Shown here piece by piece: positions 34,195 to 45,900 of a stretch of 64,000 bases of DNA (positions within the stretch are counted from its first letter, which is position 1; the number at the start of each line of letters is the position of its first letter). The notes beneath the pieces were generated by a model. The model made no database searches. It worked only from the letters and a program-made list of their open reading frames with translations, and was not told the origin of the DNA. The translations under genes and the position numbers were made by a program. The DNA is from Pleodorina starrii (lineage: Eukaryota; Chlorophyta; Chlorophyceae; Chlamydomonadales; Volvocaceae), in the NCBI GenBank assembly GCA_030267565.1, contig BRXU01000003.1:310001-374000 (forward strand), in the 5' to 3' direction.

Positions 34195-37100
34195 TCAGGC
34201 CGACGGCGCTGCGCCCAGCAAGCTCTTCGCCATCAGACGACCTTCCCCGCCTCCGCGACCTCCGCCTCCGCCTTCCTCCCCCTCAGTCCCCTCCAGGGGG
34301 GGCGACAGCAGGCGGTCTCGGAGCTCCTTCTGCGCATCCACGTACTGCTGCTGCACCAGCCTGCAGCGGCGGGGAGGGCCAGGGAGGGAGGGAGGGCCAC
34401 GAGGGACGTAAGCGAGGGACGAAGGCGAGGAGCTGAAACGAGGAGCGGAATCGAGGAGCGGAATCGAGGAGTGGAACCGCGGAATGCGGCAGCGGGGAAG
34501 GGAATGTTGGCGGCGGGGACACGGCGGCAGGAATGAGCATGGTGCGGAAAACGACGCGTGGGGGGAGGGGATGGATAAAAGAAACGAGCGGCGGTGGAAC
34601 CGGGGCGAATTGGTACCTGGATTCTAGGCTGGGTACTAGGCTGGGTGCAGGGGAACGAATGGATGACTTCACATCGAACCCGCCCAACGCCGTGGCCCGC
34701 CGTGCCTCCCACACCTCCCCCAGCCTCCCCTCGTCGCTCCCTTCCCCCCAACAATCCCAAAACGGGACCGACCCACCCACCCACCCGCCCTAACGGTATC
34801 GCCAACCGCCACCACCTGCCCACAACGTCACGTCTCACGTGACTCCGCGCACCCAAACCCTACCAACCACCAACCACCAACCCATAAAGTGTCGCTCTCA
34901 CTCACTCCGCCACCGGCACCGAAACAAACACGTCCGCGCCCGCCTCCACCGCCAGAGCCAGCGCATCCGAGGGACGAGCGTCCACCGAAATCACCGCCGG
35001 ATCTCCGCCCACACCGCCGCCGCCTCCGGCTCCGCCTCCGGCGGCAGGGCCCGGTGCCTGTCCCGGCCCCCTCCAGGGCTGACTGAGCACGACTCGCGAG
35101 TAAAAGACACCTCCGAGCTGCCGAGTGATGACCACTCGCTCCAGAGTGCCGCCAAGCGCCTGGTGTGTGGGTGTGTGGGGGGGGGGCGGGGGTAGTTGTG
35201 GTGGTGTTGGGGGTGTTGGGGGTGGGGGTAATTAAAACGGCCCGGGGCGGGGGGGGTGCGAGGGGGGGGTTATTGAGGTGAGCGTCGTGTGTGTATGGGG
35301 GGGGCAGGGGAGGAGGATGTGGGGGATGCAGGGGGCCCCGGATGAGCCGGGGTCGGTCGGTGGGTCGGTGGATCGGGCCGCGGGATGGGGCAGGGGCCAG
35401 TGAGAGAGAGAGAGGCGGAATGGCCTGGGGAAGCCAAATGCAAAGGCTTTCCTGTGGTGGTCCGTTTTTCTCACCCCCTCCCTCCCTCCCTCCCTCCCCT
35501 CCCCTCCCTCCCTGGATCACCTGCAGCGTCTGCACCCAGGTCGCCAGCAGCGTCGGCCGCCGCCCCCGCGCCGCCCCCGCCGCATTCACGATGTTCCGCG
35601 CCTCCGGCACCCCCACCAGCAGACTCAGCGGCCGCTCGTACCCTTCCAACCCCAGCACCACCACCGCCTGAGCCTCCTCCGCCAGCACCACCACCGACAG
35701 CAGAGCCGCGGCCGTGTACTGCTCCGCCGGGTTGCCCAGGCCGTCGAAACCGCCCGCCAGGCCTGGCCGCTCCGAAACCTCCGCCAAATGCTGCTGCTGC
35801 TGCGGGTGCTGCGGGTGCTGCTGCTGTTGTTGTTGTTGTTGTTGTTGTTGTGGTGGTGGTGGTTGGGAGAGTGATTGGTGGTGTGAGCTTCCGCCGCTGG
35901 TGTCGGAGGCAGCGACCTGATCGGCGACCTGGTCGTCGGGCGGCAGCTGGGGCTGGTCGTACCGCTCCGACTGCCGCCGGTGCCGCAGCCGCCGCTGGCG
36001 GCGGCGCCATTCGCCGTCGCCGGCGGACGACCCGCCGCCGCCGTCCTCGCCGGTGGTGGTGCTGCTGCCAGGATCCGGATCCAGAAGATCCGCAGGAGGG
36101 TCGTACAGTTGCAGCAGGCGGTCACCCCGCTGGGCGACGTACTCACACACCAGATCTCCCGTACTCGCGTCGCGGAAGCGCCAGGGGTGCGTCTGTGGGG
36201 GAAACGACAACGAGGGAGAGGGAGGAAACGGTGGGCCGGGGGGACAGGGGGACAGGACACCGGCCCGAGGGGACAGCGGTGGGATGATGCACGTGGTCTA
36301 CGGTGAATTAGGTGAACGATGACAACCAATGAGGGGCACCAGACGGCAGGGGTTGGGACCCTCCAGAGGGGAATGGGTTCGCAAGGCGGCGGGTGACCGA
36401 CCCATGGGTCATTCCGTCCTGATCCGGGTCCTGATTCGGGTCCTGATTCGGGACTGGACTGCATACAGGAACTTATTGTGGGCATGCGTTGTCAGGGATG
36501 CAGGCTTGGCGCGGAAAATTTCGTACTGCCGTACAATGCCGCCGTACTGTACTACTCTGATATTGCACCGTACTCTGAGGCCGCAGAGCTGCAGCTCAAA
36601 CTAAAAAACATCGTGCCGGGGCATCGCACAGGGCAGGGCCCTGCGGTGGCTCAGCGCGCGCGCCGGCGCGTTACGTTGTCACGTTCCCGTACTGCCGTAC
36701 TCCGTACCTCGTACGTGTCGACGGTCCAAACGTGGCCCGGCAGGATAGTCGCGTAGGGCTCCTCGTCGCCTGAGCGGGTGATGGTGGTGGAACATGGGAT
36801 TTTACCGCACGTCCACCACACGCGCACAGCGAACTTTGGGGAACGACTTTGGGGGAAGACTTCACCTGGTTACCCCGACACTGCACCCTCTTCCCTCTCT
36901 CTTCACCCTCTCTCTTCACCCTCTCTCTTCACCTTCTCTCTTCACCTTCTCTCTCCACCCTCTCTCTTCACCCTCTCTCTCCACCCTCTCTCTCCACCCT
37001 CTCTCTTCACCCTCTCTCTCCACCCTCTCTCTCCACCCTCTCACCTCTCTTCACCCTCTCTTCACCCTCTCTCTTTACTCTCTTCGCGACCCGCAGCGCT

Positions 37101-37722
37101 CACCGTCGAAGTTGACCCAGCGAGCCTCCACTTGTCGCGGACTCCGGTTCCGCACGGTCAGTGAGCAGGGCACCGCGGAGTGTCTGGAGTGCAACAGGCG
37201 CGCGGCGGCGGCGACGGGGAGGCCGGCAGGCAGCAGCAGCAGCAGCGCCGCCGCTGAGGCGCCGGCCTGCAGCACAACCCGTCGGGATGCCACCCCGGGG
37301 GATGACAGAGGAGGACTGTCGGGAAGTGACCCGCGGGAGGAGGAGAAGGAGGAGGAGGAGGCGGGGGTGAGGAGGGGGGAGCCTGGCGAGGCGCTTGGTA
37401 GGAAGGAGGCGGCGGAGGAGGGCTCGAGGGAAGGTGAGGAGGGGTGGGAGGAGGTGGAGCGGGGCAGGGCGGTGATGGAGCTCGCGGCGGTGGGCGGGTG
37501 TGGCGCGGGCTGACGGAGGGCTGGGCAGTCCGCGTCGGCGATCGGCTGAGTAGTTGGGCAAGTGGAGTTGAAGTCGTTGGGATTATTGACGGCATGGTGC
37601 CTGGCGTGGCAGACGAAGCCGCGCATTCCACAGCTGTCGATGCGCTGTCGTGGAGTTGGCGGCACCGGAAGCCGCGCTTGCCCATTGAGATGGGTGAGAA
37701 TTGGAAATGCGTGGAGTTTCAT
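34195..37722 (-). CDS. VHL beta-domain / DUF151 bifunctional-nuclease fusion protein, plastid leader
   Basis: Exons on the minus strand: 37722-37104, 36769-36708, 36192-35521, 35159-34906, 34360-34195. They total 1773 nt and encode 590 aa, all in phase. Residues 1-145 are Ser/Pro/Thr-rich. SRRVVL, a hydrophobic stretch and AAA (146-174) then form a twin-arginine-like signal. Residues 187-240 match the von Hippel-Lindau beta domain: NRSPR (192-196), WVNFDG (202-207), EPYATILPGHVW, then THPWRFRD (228-235). A linker with a poly-Gln run and HPQHPQ follows. The DUF151 (BFN) domain comes next: VVVLGLEGYERPLSLLVGV, LLATWVQTLQALGGTLERV, VFYSRVVL, VISVDARPSDALALAVEAGA and DVFVSVPVAE, then a charged tail. 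BFN proteins cleave RNA and DNA or bind them in plant plastids. There is no VHL alpha domain (Elongin C box). ATG 37626 is an alternative start (558 aa). Confidence 0.85.
36885..37084 (+). repeat. CACCCTCTCTCTT pyrimidine minisatellite
   Basis: About fifteen copies of a 13-bp CACCCTCTCTCTT-type unit, with CACCTTCTCT variants, lie in intron 1 of the VHL-BFN gene. The transcript strand is purine-rich. Confidence 0.92.
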
Positions 37723-38227
37723 TTTATGAAGGAGTTTTAAGGGCAATTACGGGTTCATCATAGACGCTGCGCAGCTAGGGTGCGGGGGAGTTGAGCGAAG
37801 TGCCAGCTCAGTCGCGTGGCAGCAGCTCGTTACAGCGTTGTAACATGTTCCGGCCATAATGACGAGTGGCGTTTCAGGCTGCTGTGCTCGCTTCCGCCTA
37901 CGTTGGCTAATCCAGCCAATTTTAGACTTTTTAGTGTTGCTACCGTTGGCGGGAGTACAGTACCGTACAAAACTCCCGCAAACCCAGTCTGCTTCGGACA
38001 GTTGCTTTCGGTCGGTGGTTAATCGCGAAGGCTAGCATCTTGACTGCGCTATCGAAATTTTGTTCTACTGCCTCGTGCGTGCAAGTCCCTGCCTCTGAAA
38101 TGCGTGAAAGGCGCTGCAGTTGGTCACCTTTCCCTCTGATTATGCTTCTTTACATATAAACTTTCACCAGCACAATATATGCGTGTTTAGACGACCCTAC
38201 ATCCTAGTCGTAGGAAGCAAGTCATCC
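37723..38227. promoter_or_regulatory. Bidirectional promoter region VHL-BFN / TRAPPC6
   Basis: 505 bp lie between the divergent start codons. A/T content is locally higher than in the surroundings (37740-38220), as is common in volvocine promoters. No defined box was recognised. Confidence 0.45.
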
Positions 38228-40571
38228 ATGGCTGGGCTCCAGCCAGCCCCCAGCCCCGGCGTTGCGGTCAAGAAGCCAGTAAGGCGCTGCGCTGAGGTGG
38301 GCGCACTTCACGCTGGAGTGTTTGCGGCTTTGTGGACCTCCTGTTCCGCTCCGCACCCTGGCGCATCTTCGCCTACCCCCTCATCCCAGAGCCCGCACCC
38401 CCGACCGGACCTGCTGACGACTGAACCTCCCCCAGGTCTGCTTGGAGCTCTTGTGCGTCGAGAGCGTGCGATTATTCCATGATAAGCAGAGCGGCCCCGC
38501 GGCGGCTGCGGCGCTGGAGGCGGTGGGCTTCCGTGTAGGCCAGCAGCTGGCGGAGAGGTGGGTTGGGGGGAGTTGGGGGCGTGTAGCTGGGGGCAGGGTG
38601 TGCCCGGGCCGAGCCGACCCCACACCCCAGAGGGGAGGGCCGCCATTGCACCCGGATCCTCCTCTGCCGGTTCGTCCGCCCCTCCCTCCCCTCCCCCGCT
38701 CCGCCTCCTAATGGCGAGGCAGCCTCACGGTCATCGCCGCCCCGACTGGGGGAGGAGAAGGGGGTTCCGGCCGGCGCCCCCTGGGAGGCAGCGGCGGTGA
38801 CGGTGGGGTGGATCCTCTGTGGTCTCCCTACCTACACCCGGTCCCCGGCTGCGGCCCCAGTACTCCCCCAGAGTACTGCCCGTCCCCGTCCCCCGCCCCC
38901 ATGAGGCCCTTCCATGCCCTTCCTGTACGTCCCGTCCCGGCGATTTGGCGTATTGGCGGCCGGAGGCGCCCCTGGCGCCACCTCTCGTTGCCGCTACCGG
39001 GGGTAGAGCCGCCGGGATAGAGCCACCACCCTTATTGATTGATCGATTAATGGCTCCATCCATTGATCCATCGATTGATCGACTAATAGCTTAACCGACC
39101 GACATGATCGAACGACACGACACGACACGACACCACCCGAATCCTGCCGACCTGCCGACCTGCCAACCTGCGCAGGTACACTCGCGACAAGCCGCGGCTG
39201 GGGGACACGCTAGAGATCATAAAGTTTGTGTGCAAGGACTTTTGGCAGGCGCTGTTCAAGAAGCAAGTGGACAACCTCAAGACAAACCACCGGGTGCGGA
39301 AGCTGCCGGGCTGCAGCTGACTGGGCTGGGCTGGGGCGGGGCGGGGCGGGGGCGGGGGGTGGGGGGTGGGTAAAAAGAAGATACCGCAGCGGGGCGGGGG
39401 TGGGGGCGAAGTGGGCCGTTGGGGGCCAACCCTGGGGAAGGGTGGCGGAGATGTGAGACGAGGTGGGGCTGGGCGGGGGAAGGCTTGGTGTGCAGACTGC
39501 GCGGCTGGGTGGTCCGGGGGGGGGGGGAACGGTTGGTGGGCTGGGTGGAGCGGACATGGGGGGAAGAGTGGCTTCTGACGGTGGCTTCTGGCTCTTCTAA
39601 CCGTCAAGGGCGGCTAGCGGGTCGGTGCACGTAGGGGGGGCTTTCCAGTGCATTGCATTGCCGTCCGTGGGGGCTCGCCAGAGGCACACTCAAACCCCCT
39701 TCTGCTGCGAAGACTTTCCGTGCGGGGAAGTAGAGGTGTGAAGATAATTGACGCGTGTGCATATGCTGTAACCCCCACAATTTAACCACCACGATCCCCC
39801 GCACTCACCCGCCTTCCGCACCCAGGGCGTGTACGTGCTGCAAGACAACGGCTTCCGTTGGCTGCAGCGCCTGTCCGCCCCGGCGCCCGGCTCGGACCCG
39901 GCGCGGGAGGAGGCGGCGCGTCAGGTTGCCCTCAGCTACCTGCACCTTCCTTGCGGTGTCGTACGGGGGGCGCTGTGCCACCTGGGCGTCAGCTGCACGG
40001 TGGAGGCGGACCCCAAGCAGCTGCCCAGCTGTGAGTGCCGTACACAAACACCCCTGGCCCCCCGCCCCAGCCCCCGGGTTCTGGGTCCGTTCGCTAACGC
40101 CGTCTCCTTCTCCGCTGCGAAATTCTCCTAATACCCCCCCAGCCCCCGCCACCCCCCCCCCTCACACCCACATATACACATACACACACTGCGGCCCACT
40201 GGCCCACTGCGGCGGCACCTCACCGCCGCGTAGTGCTGCTGCTGCTCAGTGCGGAGCCGAGCCGAGCACGGATCGCGGCGCGCGCGGGAATCCCCCCAAT
40301 GCACCCCCATGCACCCCATCCACATCCACATCCGCATCCACATCAGTGCCGCATCAGTAGCGGTACCGGGTACCGTGTTAGTCAGTGCGGGCAGCGTGCG
40401 CGGGGTGTTCCCCCACCGTTACTGTCATCATCACTGACGTTGCCACCTGCCGAACCCGCCCCCGATTCCCCCCGGGGGCTTCACTCCCTGCTGCTGCACC
40501 CACGCTCCTCCGCCGCTGCACCCCTCCCTCCCTCGCCCCTAGGTACCTTCACGGTACGCATCCTGGCTTAG
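38228..40571 (+). CDS. TRAPPC6: TRAPP complex subunit 6 (Bet3 family)
   Basis: TRAPPC6 is a core subunit of the TRAPP tethering complex that activates Rab1-type GTPases in ER-Golgi traffic. Exons: 38228-38278, 38436-38557, 39176-39293, 39826-40030, 40543-40571. They total 525 nt and encode 174 aa, a typical length, all in phase. Diagnostic stretches are [91 protein letters not shown] and SCTFTVRIL at the C-terminus. No residues appear to be missing. The first exon ([17 protein letters not shown]) is a short nonconserved leader. No plus-strand TGTAA was found soon after the stop. Confidence 0.94.
40076..40131 (+). repeat. Dispersed intronic repeat family A copy (fullest)
   Basis: This includes GGGTTCTGGGTCCGTTCGCT, then AACGCCGTCTCCTTCTCC and GCTGCGAAATTCTCC. 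It lies in intron 4 of TRAPPC6 and matches the copies listed at 17522. Confidence 0.8.
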
Positions 40572-42993
40572 GTCCGGACCGGGAGTCAGGCAGCCCCTGG
40601 CAGCGCCGTGAACGATTAGACGACTAGTATTAAACAGCAGCAGCAGTAGCGGTGGCGGTGGCTACAGTGGCGACAGTGGCGCCGTCATCAGGAGCAGCAG
40701 GGGCGGGTGGGCGGTGCTTGGTGAGCCACCAACAGCAGCAGCTCCACCAGCAGCCATCCGCAGCGCACCCGGGCAGCCACGACGGCGGGACTCGCTGTGG
40801 CAGCTCAGCGCAGCTCAGCGCAGCTGTGTCGGGTCGGGGCCGGGTCGCCTGGTCGGAGGGGGGGCGCCGGGCGGGTCCGGGCGTGCGCTGGCCCTCAGGC
40901 GCGCCCTTCACCTTCACACCGCGGTGTGCCAATACACTAGGTGTGCCACTAGGGCAGGGTGGGGTGGCAAAGGCCGCAATTTGGAGGCGGTGTTGTGTTA
41001 TGAGGTGGCGACCAGGACTGTCCTGTCCTGACTGTGAAGCGCCGCCGCCCTGCCGGTGATGTGTGGGCTCGTTAGGGTTACCGTCGCTTGAGAAGCGCGG
41101 GAGAGGGCGGAAGGCTGGCTGCCGGGGAAAGGGGGGTCTCCCCGGGGGGGAGGCGTCGGCTCGCGAGCTGGCAGCTGGGTGCGTCCGTCTGCCCGGGTGA
41201 TGAAGGGCCCCAGCTGAGCTGAGCGGGGAGCGGGCTAGCTGCGGAAACTGCCAGGCGCCGGGGTCGTTGCTGCCTGGCCTTGTTGTGAAGCTGGAGGCGC
41301 GTGGTGGGCGATGCTCGACCTTCCCCGCGGTCCCGGTCACGTCAGACGTCACGTCCGGGGATGGAAGCCAGGAGGGCGACGAGCGGCTGCGGAAGCTGCG
41401 GGGTTGGCGACGGGGCATGGCCGCCTGCAGCGCTGTCGCAGCCATGGGCGCATGTGCGGTCATCCTCTGCGGCTGTAGCGACGGTACAAGCCGCAGTGGC
41501 CTTGGTATGTAGTCTTGGCGCCGCGGTGGAAAAGCCACGGGCTTTGGCCCTACCAGTACTGCTGGTCTTCCCAGGGGCACAGTCTGTAGCCCGCCTTTCT
41601 CACGTGTGGATGAGTATCGAGACATTATAACACGAGTCCCCGTGCACCTTTACATGACATATTTATTAGCCTGGCAGCACCTCACAAAGCAGCCGCCAGG
41701 AGCTATGCTGCAGTAGACATTGCACGCGACGACCACGACCACAGGCCCCTAACCAGGGATTACCCAGCGCCCCGCGTCATGACGAGCCGCGTATCACACA
41801 CAGCCCCCTATCTGGTACAGTACATATGCCCTGTCCACATTGATGCAAATAATCAGTTGAGAAGCATCTACTGGGTGGGTAGGTATATACGAGACAGTCA
41901 TGTGATCGCTACTTGTACACGCATATACACATACGCCCGCACGCCAGCGCTCGCTGGCTTACTATTCATTCCCGCCGTAGTATCATGTACGAGCGTTTGT
42001 GCGCCTCTGTACAAACTACCGCACGCCGTGCGTGTCTGTCTGTCTGTCCAGCTAATTTTGGCCGCCCCATGGCACGCGGTTTGGCGGGGTATGCACACGG
42101 AATCAAAAATCCCACAAGCACACCAGGAGTCCTCGACAGCATACGATGGCGGCCACACGCACGAGAATCCCGCCCACGTACGGCATAAAGACGAAAGTAA
42201 ATGAAAAAGAGAAAACAGGAGACAGAAAGACGCAGAGGCATTGGCACACAGAACAAAGAAACCGGAAACACCGCGGATTCCAGGGCTACAGGAAAAGGTA
42301 GAATCCTTCGGGCAGTGGGCGGGCTACAGGCTAAACCCCTTCGCGCGGGCGGGGCCTCCAGGTTCTATAAGAATGAATGACTGGGTACGAAGTTCAGGAC
42401 AGGCCAAGTCCTAACGCGCACCCTATGGACGCCTAGTCCGCAAGTCCTAACGCCAGTCCACGTCCGAAATATCCCATCCCCGGGTCCACAGGCTCTGCAC
42501 GGGCCAAACCCCCTATGCCCCTTATGAAAAAGCACAACGCCGCCGAGGCTTTGTTTCACATCACGAGCGCGACGAAATACGGTAGCAGATCCCGACCATG
42601 CGCTCTCGCGCATCCACCGGCAGGGCGACAGCAGCCGCGCGTGCGCTCGCTGTCCTCCGCGGTCCCTACCCACATCACGGCGGCAGAGCCAGCCACCAGC
42701 AAGGAATGGCCGCTCACGATGGGTCCAGCGGCCCGCTGCCATGCACAGCTGCTCAACTTCAGCAGCATCCCCGCCATCCTCCAGCTCCGCCACCACCTTA
42801 TCAGGGGCATGCGTCCTTCCCGCATGCACATCACCGCAAGCAGCATCGCGACTGCCTCCAATCACCCCATTCTCGCTGCCACTGCGGCCATCACAGATTA
42901 CCCTAGTAATCCCCATCCACAATACCGTATCACACCTCTTCACCTTGGTCCTCAGCACTATGGCCTCTCCGCCCTAAGCTCCCAACTGCTCCA
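40572..42993. other. Convergent intergenic region and 3' UTR of the giant gene
   Basis: TRAPPC6 (+) and the giant gene (-) end here. From about 41640 to 42990 the plus strand is C/A-rich, which fits a minus-strand G/T-rich 3' UTR. A TTACA at 41650-41654 is the likely poly(A) signal of the giant gene. No coding exon is supported. Confidence 0.5.
41650..41654 (-). terminator. Candidate poly(A) signal of the giant gene (TGTAA)
   Basis: TGTAA on the minus strand, about 1.34 kb downstream of the stop codon at 42994. Confidence 0.45.
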
Positions 42994-45900
42994 TCAACCG
43001 CCGCCGCGGCGGCCCGTCCGCACGGACTTGCCCTCGCCACCTGCTGCCTGGCCCGCCTGCGACTGCTGCGCCGCCGCCGGGTTGCTGGCAGCCATGCGGC
43101 CGCCGGGGGCGCTGGCGCGGACCGTGCGCGACACGGGCGTCGTGCGAAGGGGGCTCTGGGTTGCGCGCCGCGCCGCAGCGGTGCTGCTGGCGGACGCCGC
43201 CGGGGTGCCCCCAATGCGCGTGGTGCTCGCCGGCGAACCCGCGCCCGTGACGCTGGCGGTGCTGCGCGTGTGCGCCGGGCTAGACGGCCGGGCGTTGGTC
43301 ATAGACTGCCGGGCCGCGCCAACGCCGACCTGCGAGCGCGCCTGCTGCTGGCGGCCAGCCGCCGATGCCGACGCCATCGTGGAGTTACCGCCGGGGCTGT
43401 TGGACGCGCGGCCGGATCCCAGAATGCCGGTGCCAGCGGTGCAGCTGCGACGTGCCGTGCGAGCGGGGCTGTCAGACTGGCGTGAGGCGGCGGAGCCGGC
43501 CGGGCTATTGCCGCCGGGCCGGCCAGCGGGTCTGGCCGCCTGCTTAGCGGCCGGCGTCGCCACGCCGGCAGACTCCTGCTCCTGCAGCGGCGCCTCCGAC
43601 GGCCGCTGCTCATTGGCCGCATCCTCCACCACCAGGTCCCCCTCAGGGACCTCCTGGGACGCCGTGGTGGGAACCCACTCCCGTGTGACGACCGTCGCTG
43701 CCTCCGGAGGTGCTGATGGGTCTTGCGGGGCCCCCAGCAGCCCCATCTCAGCCTCCGCGCCAGTCACCTGGCGGGGCAGCCCCGCGCCGCTGCTGATGGA
43801 CAGCGCCACAGACTGCCAGTCCGACGAGGGTGCGCCCAGCGAGTTGTTGCGGCTCAGCCGCGCAACGTCCCCGGCGGCGCCTGGGCTCGGGGGCCCCCGC
43901 GGGATGCCCGAGGAGCTGCTCCTCTGTAGCTTCAGGACGGGCGCGGCCGCAGCAGTGCAGTCAGCCAGGGCAGGGTCGTCGGTGGCGGGCACCTCAGCTG
44001 GGGCGAACGCCGCGCCCGACTCGAAGCGCTCCACCGCTGCAGCCACCATGTCGCCCATGGCGTGCCGCTTGTGCGACGGCGTTAAGGGACTGGGCGACCG
44101 CGGCGCGTCCTTCATCACAGTGCCCTGGGCGTCGTCCTTGCCAGCCGCCAGCGCCGCCGCTTGTGCGGCGCCGGTGCCGGCAGCAGTGGCCGCCTCGGCG
44201 GGGCCCTTGGCCTTCAAGAGATCGATGGCCCCGCCAGAGACGGCCCCCGAAAGCGTGTCGGCCAGCGCCGCCGCCTCACGGCTGATCTCGTCGAAGTCCA
44301 GCGACATTGTGACGTCCGCCGGCGTGCCGCCGGCCGAGGTCAGCGCCACAGCCGCCGCCTTGGCATAGGACGCGGCGCAGCCGGCGCTCAGCTCCGGGTG
44401 CTGCAGCCACTGCGTACAGAGAGGGAAGGGAATGTATGTTGGCGACGCGCATTGATGCGTTTTACAGGGCCGGTTCAAACCCAGCCGTTGCGTCTCCGCA
44501 ATGCATACCGTCACCGTTACGCGGTTATAGTCCCAAGTGCTAGAGACCGGCAGCTGCAAGCTTATGCAGTGTGCAGAGCAGCGGTACGAGCGGCAAACGT
44601 GCCGTGTTTACAAACTTAGCGGGCGTTGTGCATTGAGCCCGGGCACTTACCGATTGCGGCCGGCTGTTGGGCAGCTCCGGCGCAACGGAGAGCAGATTGA
44701 GCTGCGACTCGGTCAGGCTGTTGGCCAGGAGCGACGACAGGTCCGCGCTGTTCCCTCCCAAGTCCATGGTGGCGGGGAACACCTCGCTCACCCCGACGCT
44801 CGATATCCTCGGGCCCCCCGCGGAAACCCTGGCATGGTATGCGGCTGCTGCTGCCGCGGCCGCCGCGGCACCACCAGCGCTGCTGGCGCCTCGCGGCGCC
44901 GGCAGGCCCGCCGCGGCGGGCGATGCCATGGCGTCAACGGGCGATAGCGGGAGCGCAGCGCCTGTGTTGGGGCCGGACGCGCTGAACGTCGCGCCGACTG
45001 GGATGGGGCCGCCCGCTGACGCGTCCGAGAACTGCAGCTGGAGTCGCGGGTAGGAGCCGGCGGCGCCGTGCGCATTGCCAGCGCTAACGCTCTCGGAGGC
45101 TGCGGTCGGGGCTGCCGGTGCTGCAGCCGGACCAGCCGCGGCTCCCGCCGCCACCATGGCGGCGGGCGAGTGGCGGTAAAGCTCGGCAGGATCGTCGTAG
45201 GTTGGATTCGGGACGAGCACAGCCGTCGACGTGCCGCCGGCGCTGCGCAGGCGCGCGTGGAGAGACGTGGTGAGGGCGCCGTCGCCGCCCTCCGAGCTGC
45301 TGCCACTTGCGGCCAGCGCCAGCGGCGTGTACGCAGTCTCGTGGTGCAGCGTGGTCATCCCACCCGCAAAGCTGCTACCACCGTCGCTATAGTTGCCGCT
45401 GAACTCGTTGGCGGCAGCGGCGGCGGCGGCGGCATGGTTTGCAGCTCCGAACGGGGCGCAGGGCGGGGCGCCGCCCAGCGATGACGAGTCCAGTGGATCG
45501 TACACGGGGTTGTACCGCAACGCCGACTCGTGCAGCGCCTCCGGCCCTGCCGGCACGTGGCTGTGGCTGCCGCCCACGGCGGTGCTGCTTGTCTTGAATG
45601 TGCTAGCGCGGCCACTGCTTTCGGCAACAGGGCCCCGCTGATAGACCGAGCTAGGGCCGCCTGACAGCGTGCTCTCGTCGTCATCGATCAGGTGCGATAA
45701 GTCGTACCTGCCGACGCGCACTTCCGTCGGCTCCGCCGACACCGTCGCCGCCATGGAAGCATGGTCGGTAGGCGGCCGCGCGGTGGTGCTGTCCGTGGTG
45801 CTGGCCGCCGCCACCGACGACACTCGGTGCGAGGCGGGGTCGACCGGCAGGACGACGGTGGAGCGCGGCGACGGGCCACGCGACCAGGCGGGAGAGGATT

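Noticed and set aside
37075..37746. Start of the VHL-BFN gene at 37746
   Set aside because: That codon is TTG; the first in-frame ATG is at 37722.
42515..44368. 617-codon plus-strand frame (and 615 codons at 51460-53307)
   Set aside because: Antisense to the giant gene. High GC3 leaves the opposite strand open; the minus-strand frames join by consistent splice sites while these do not.
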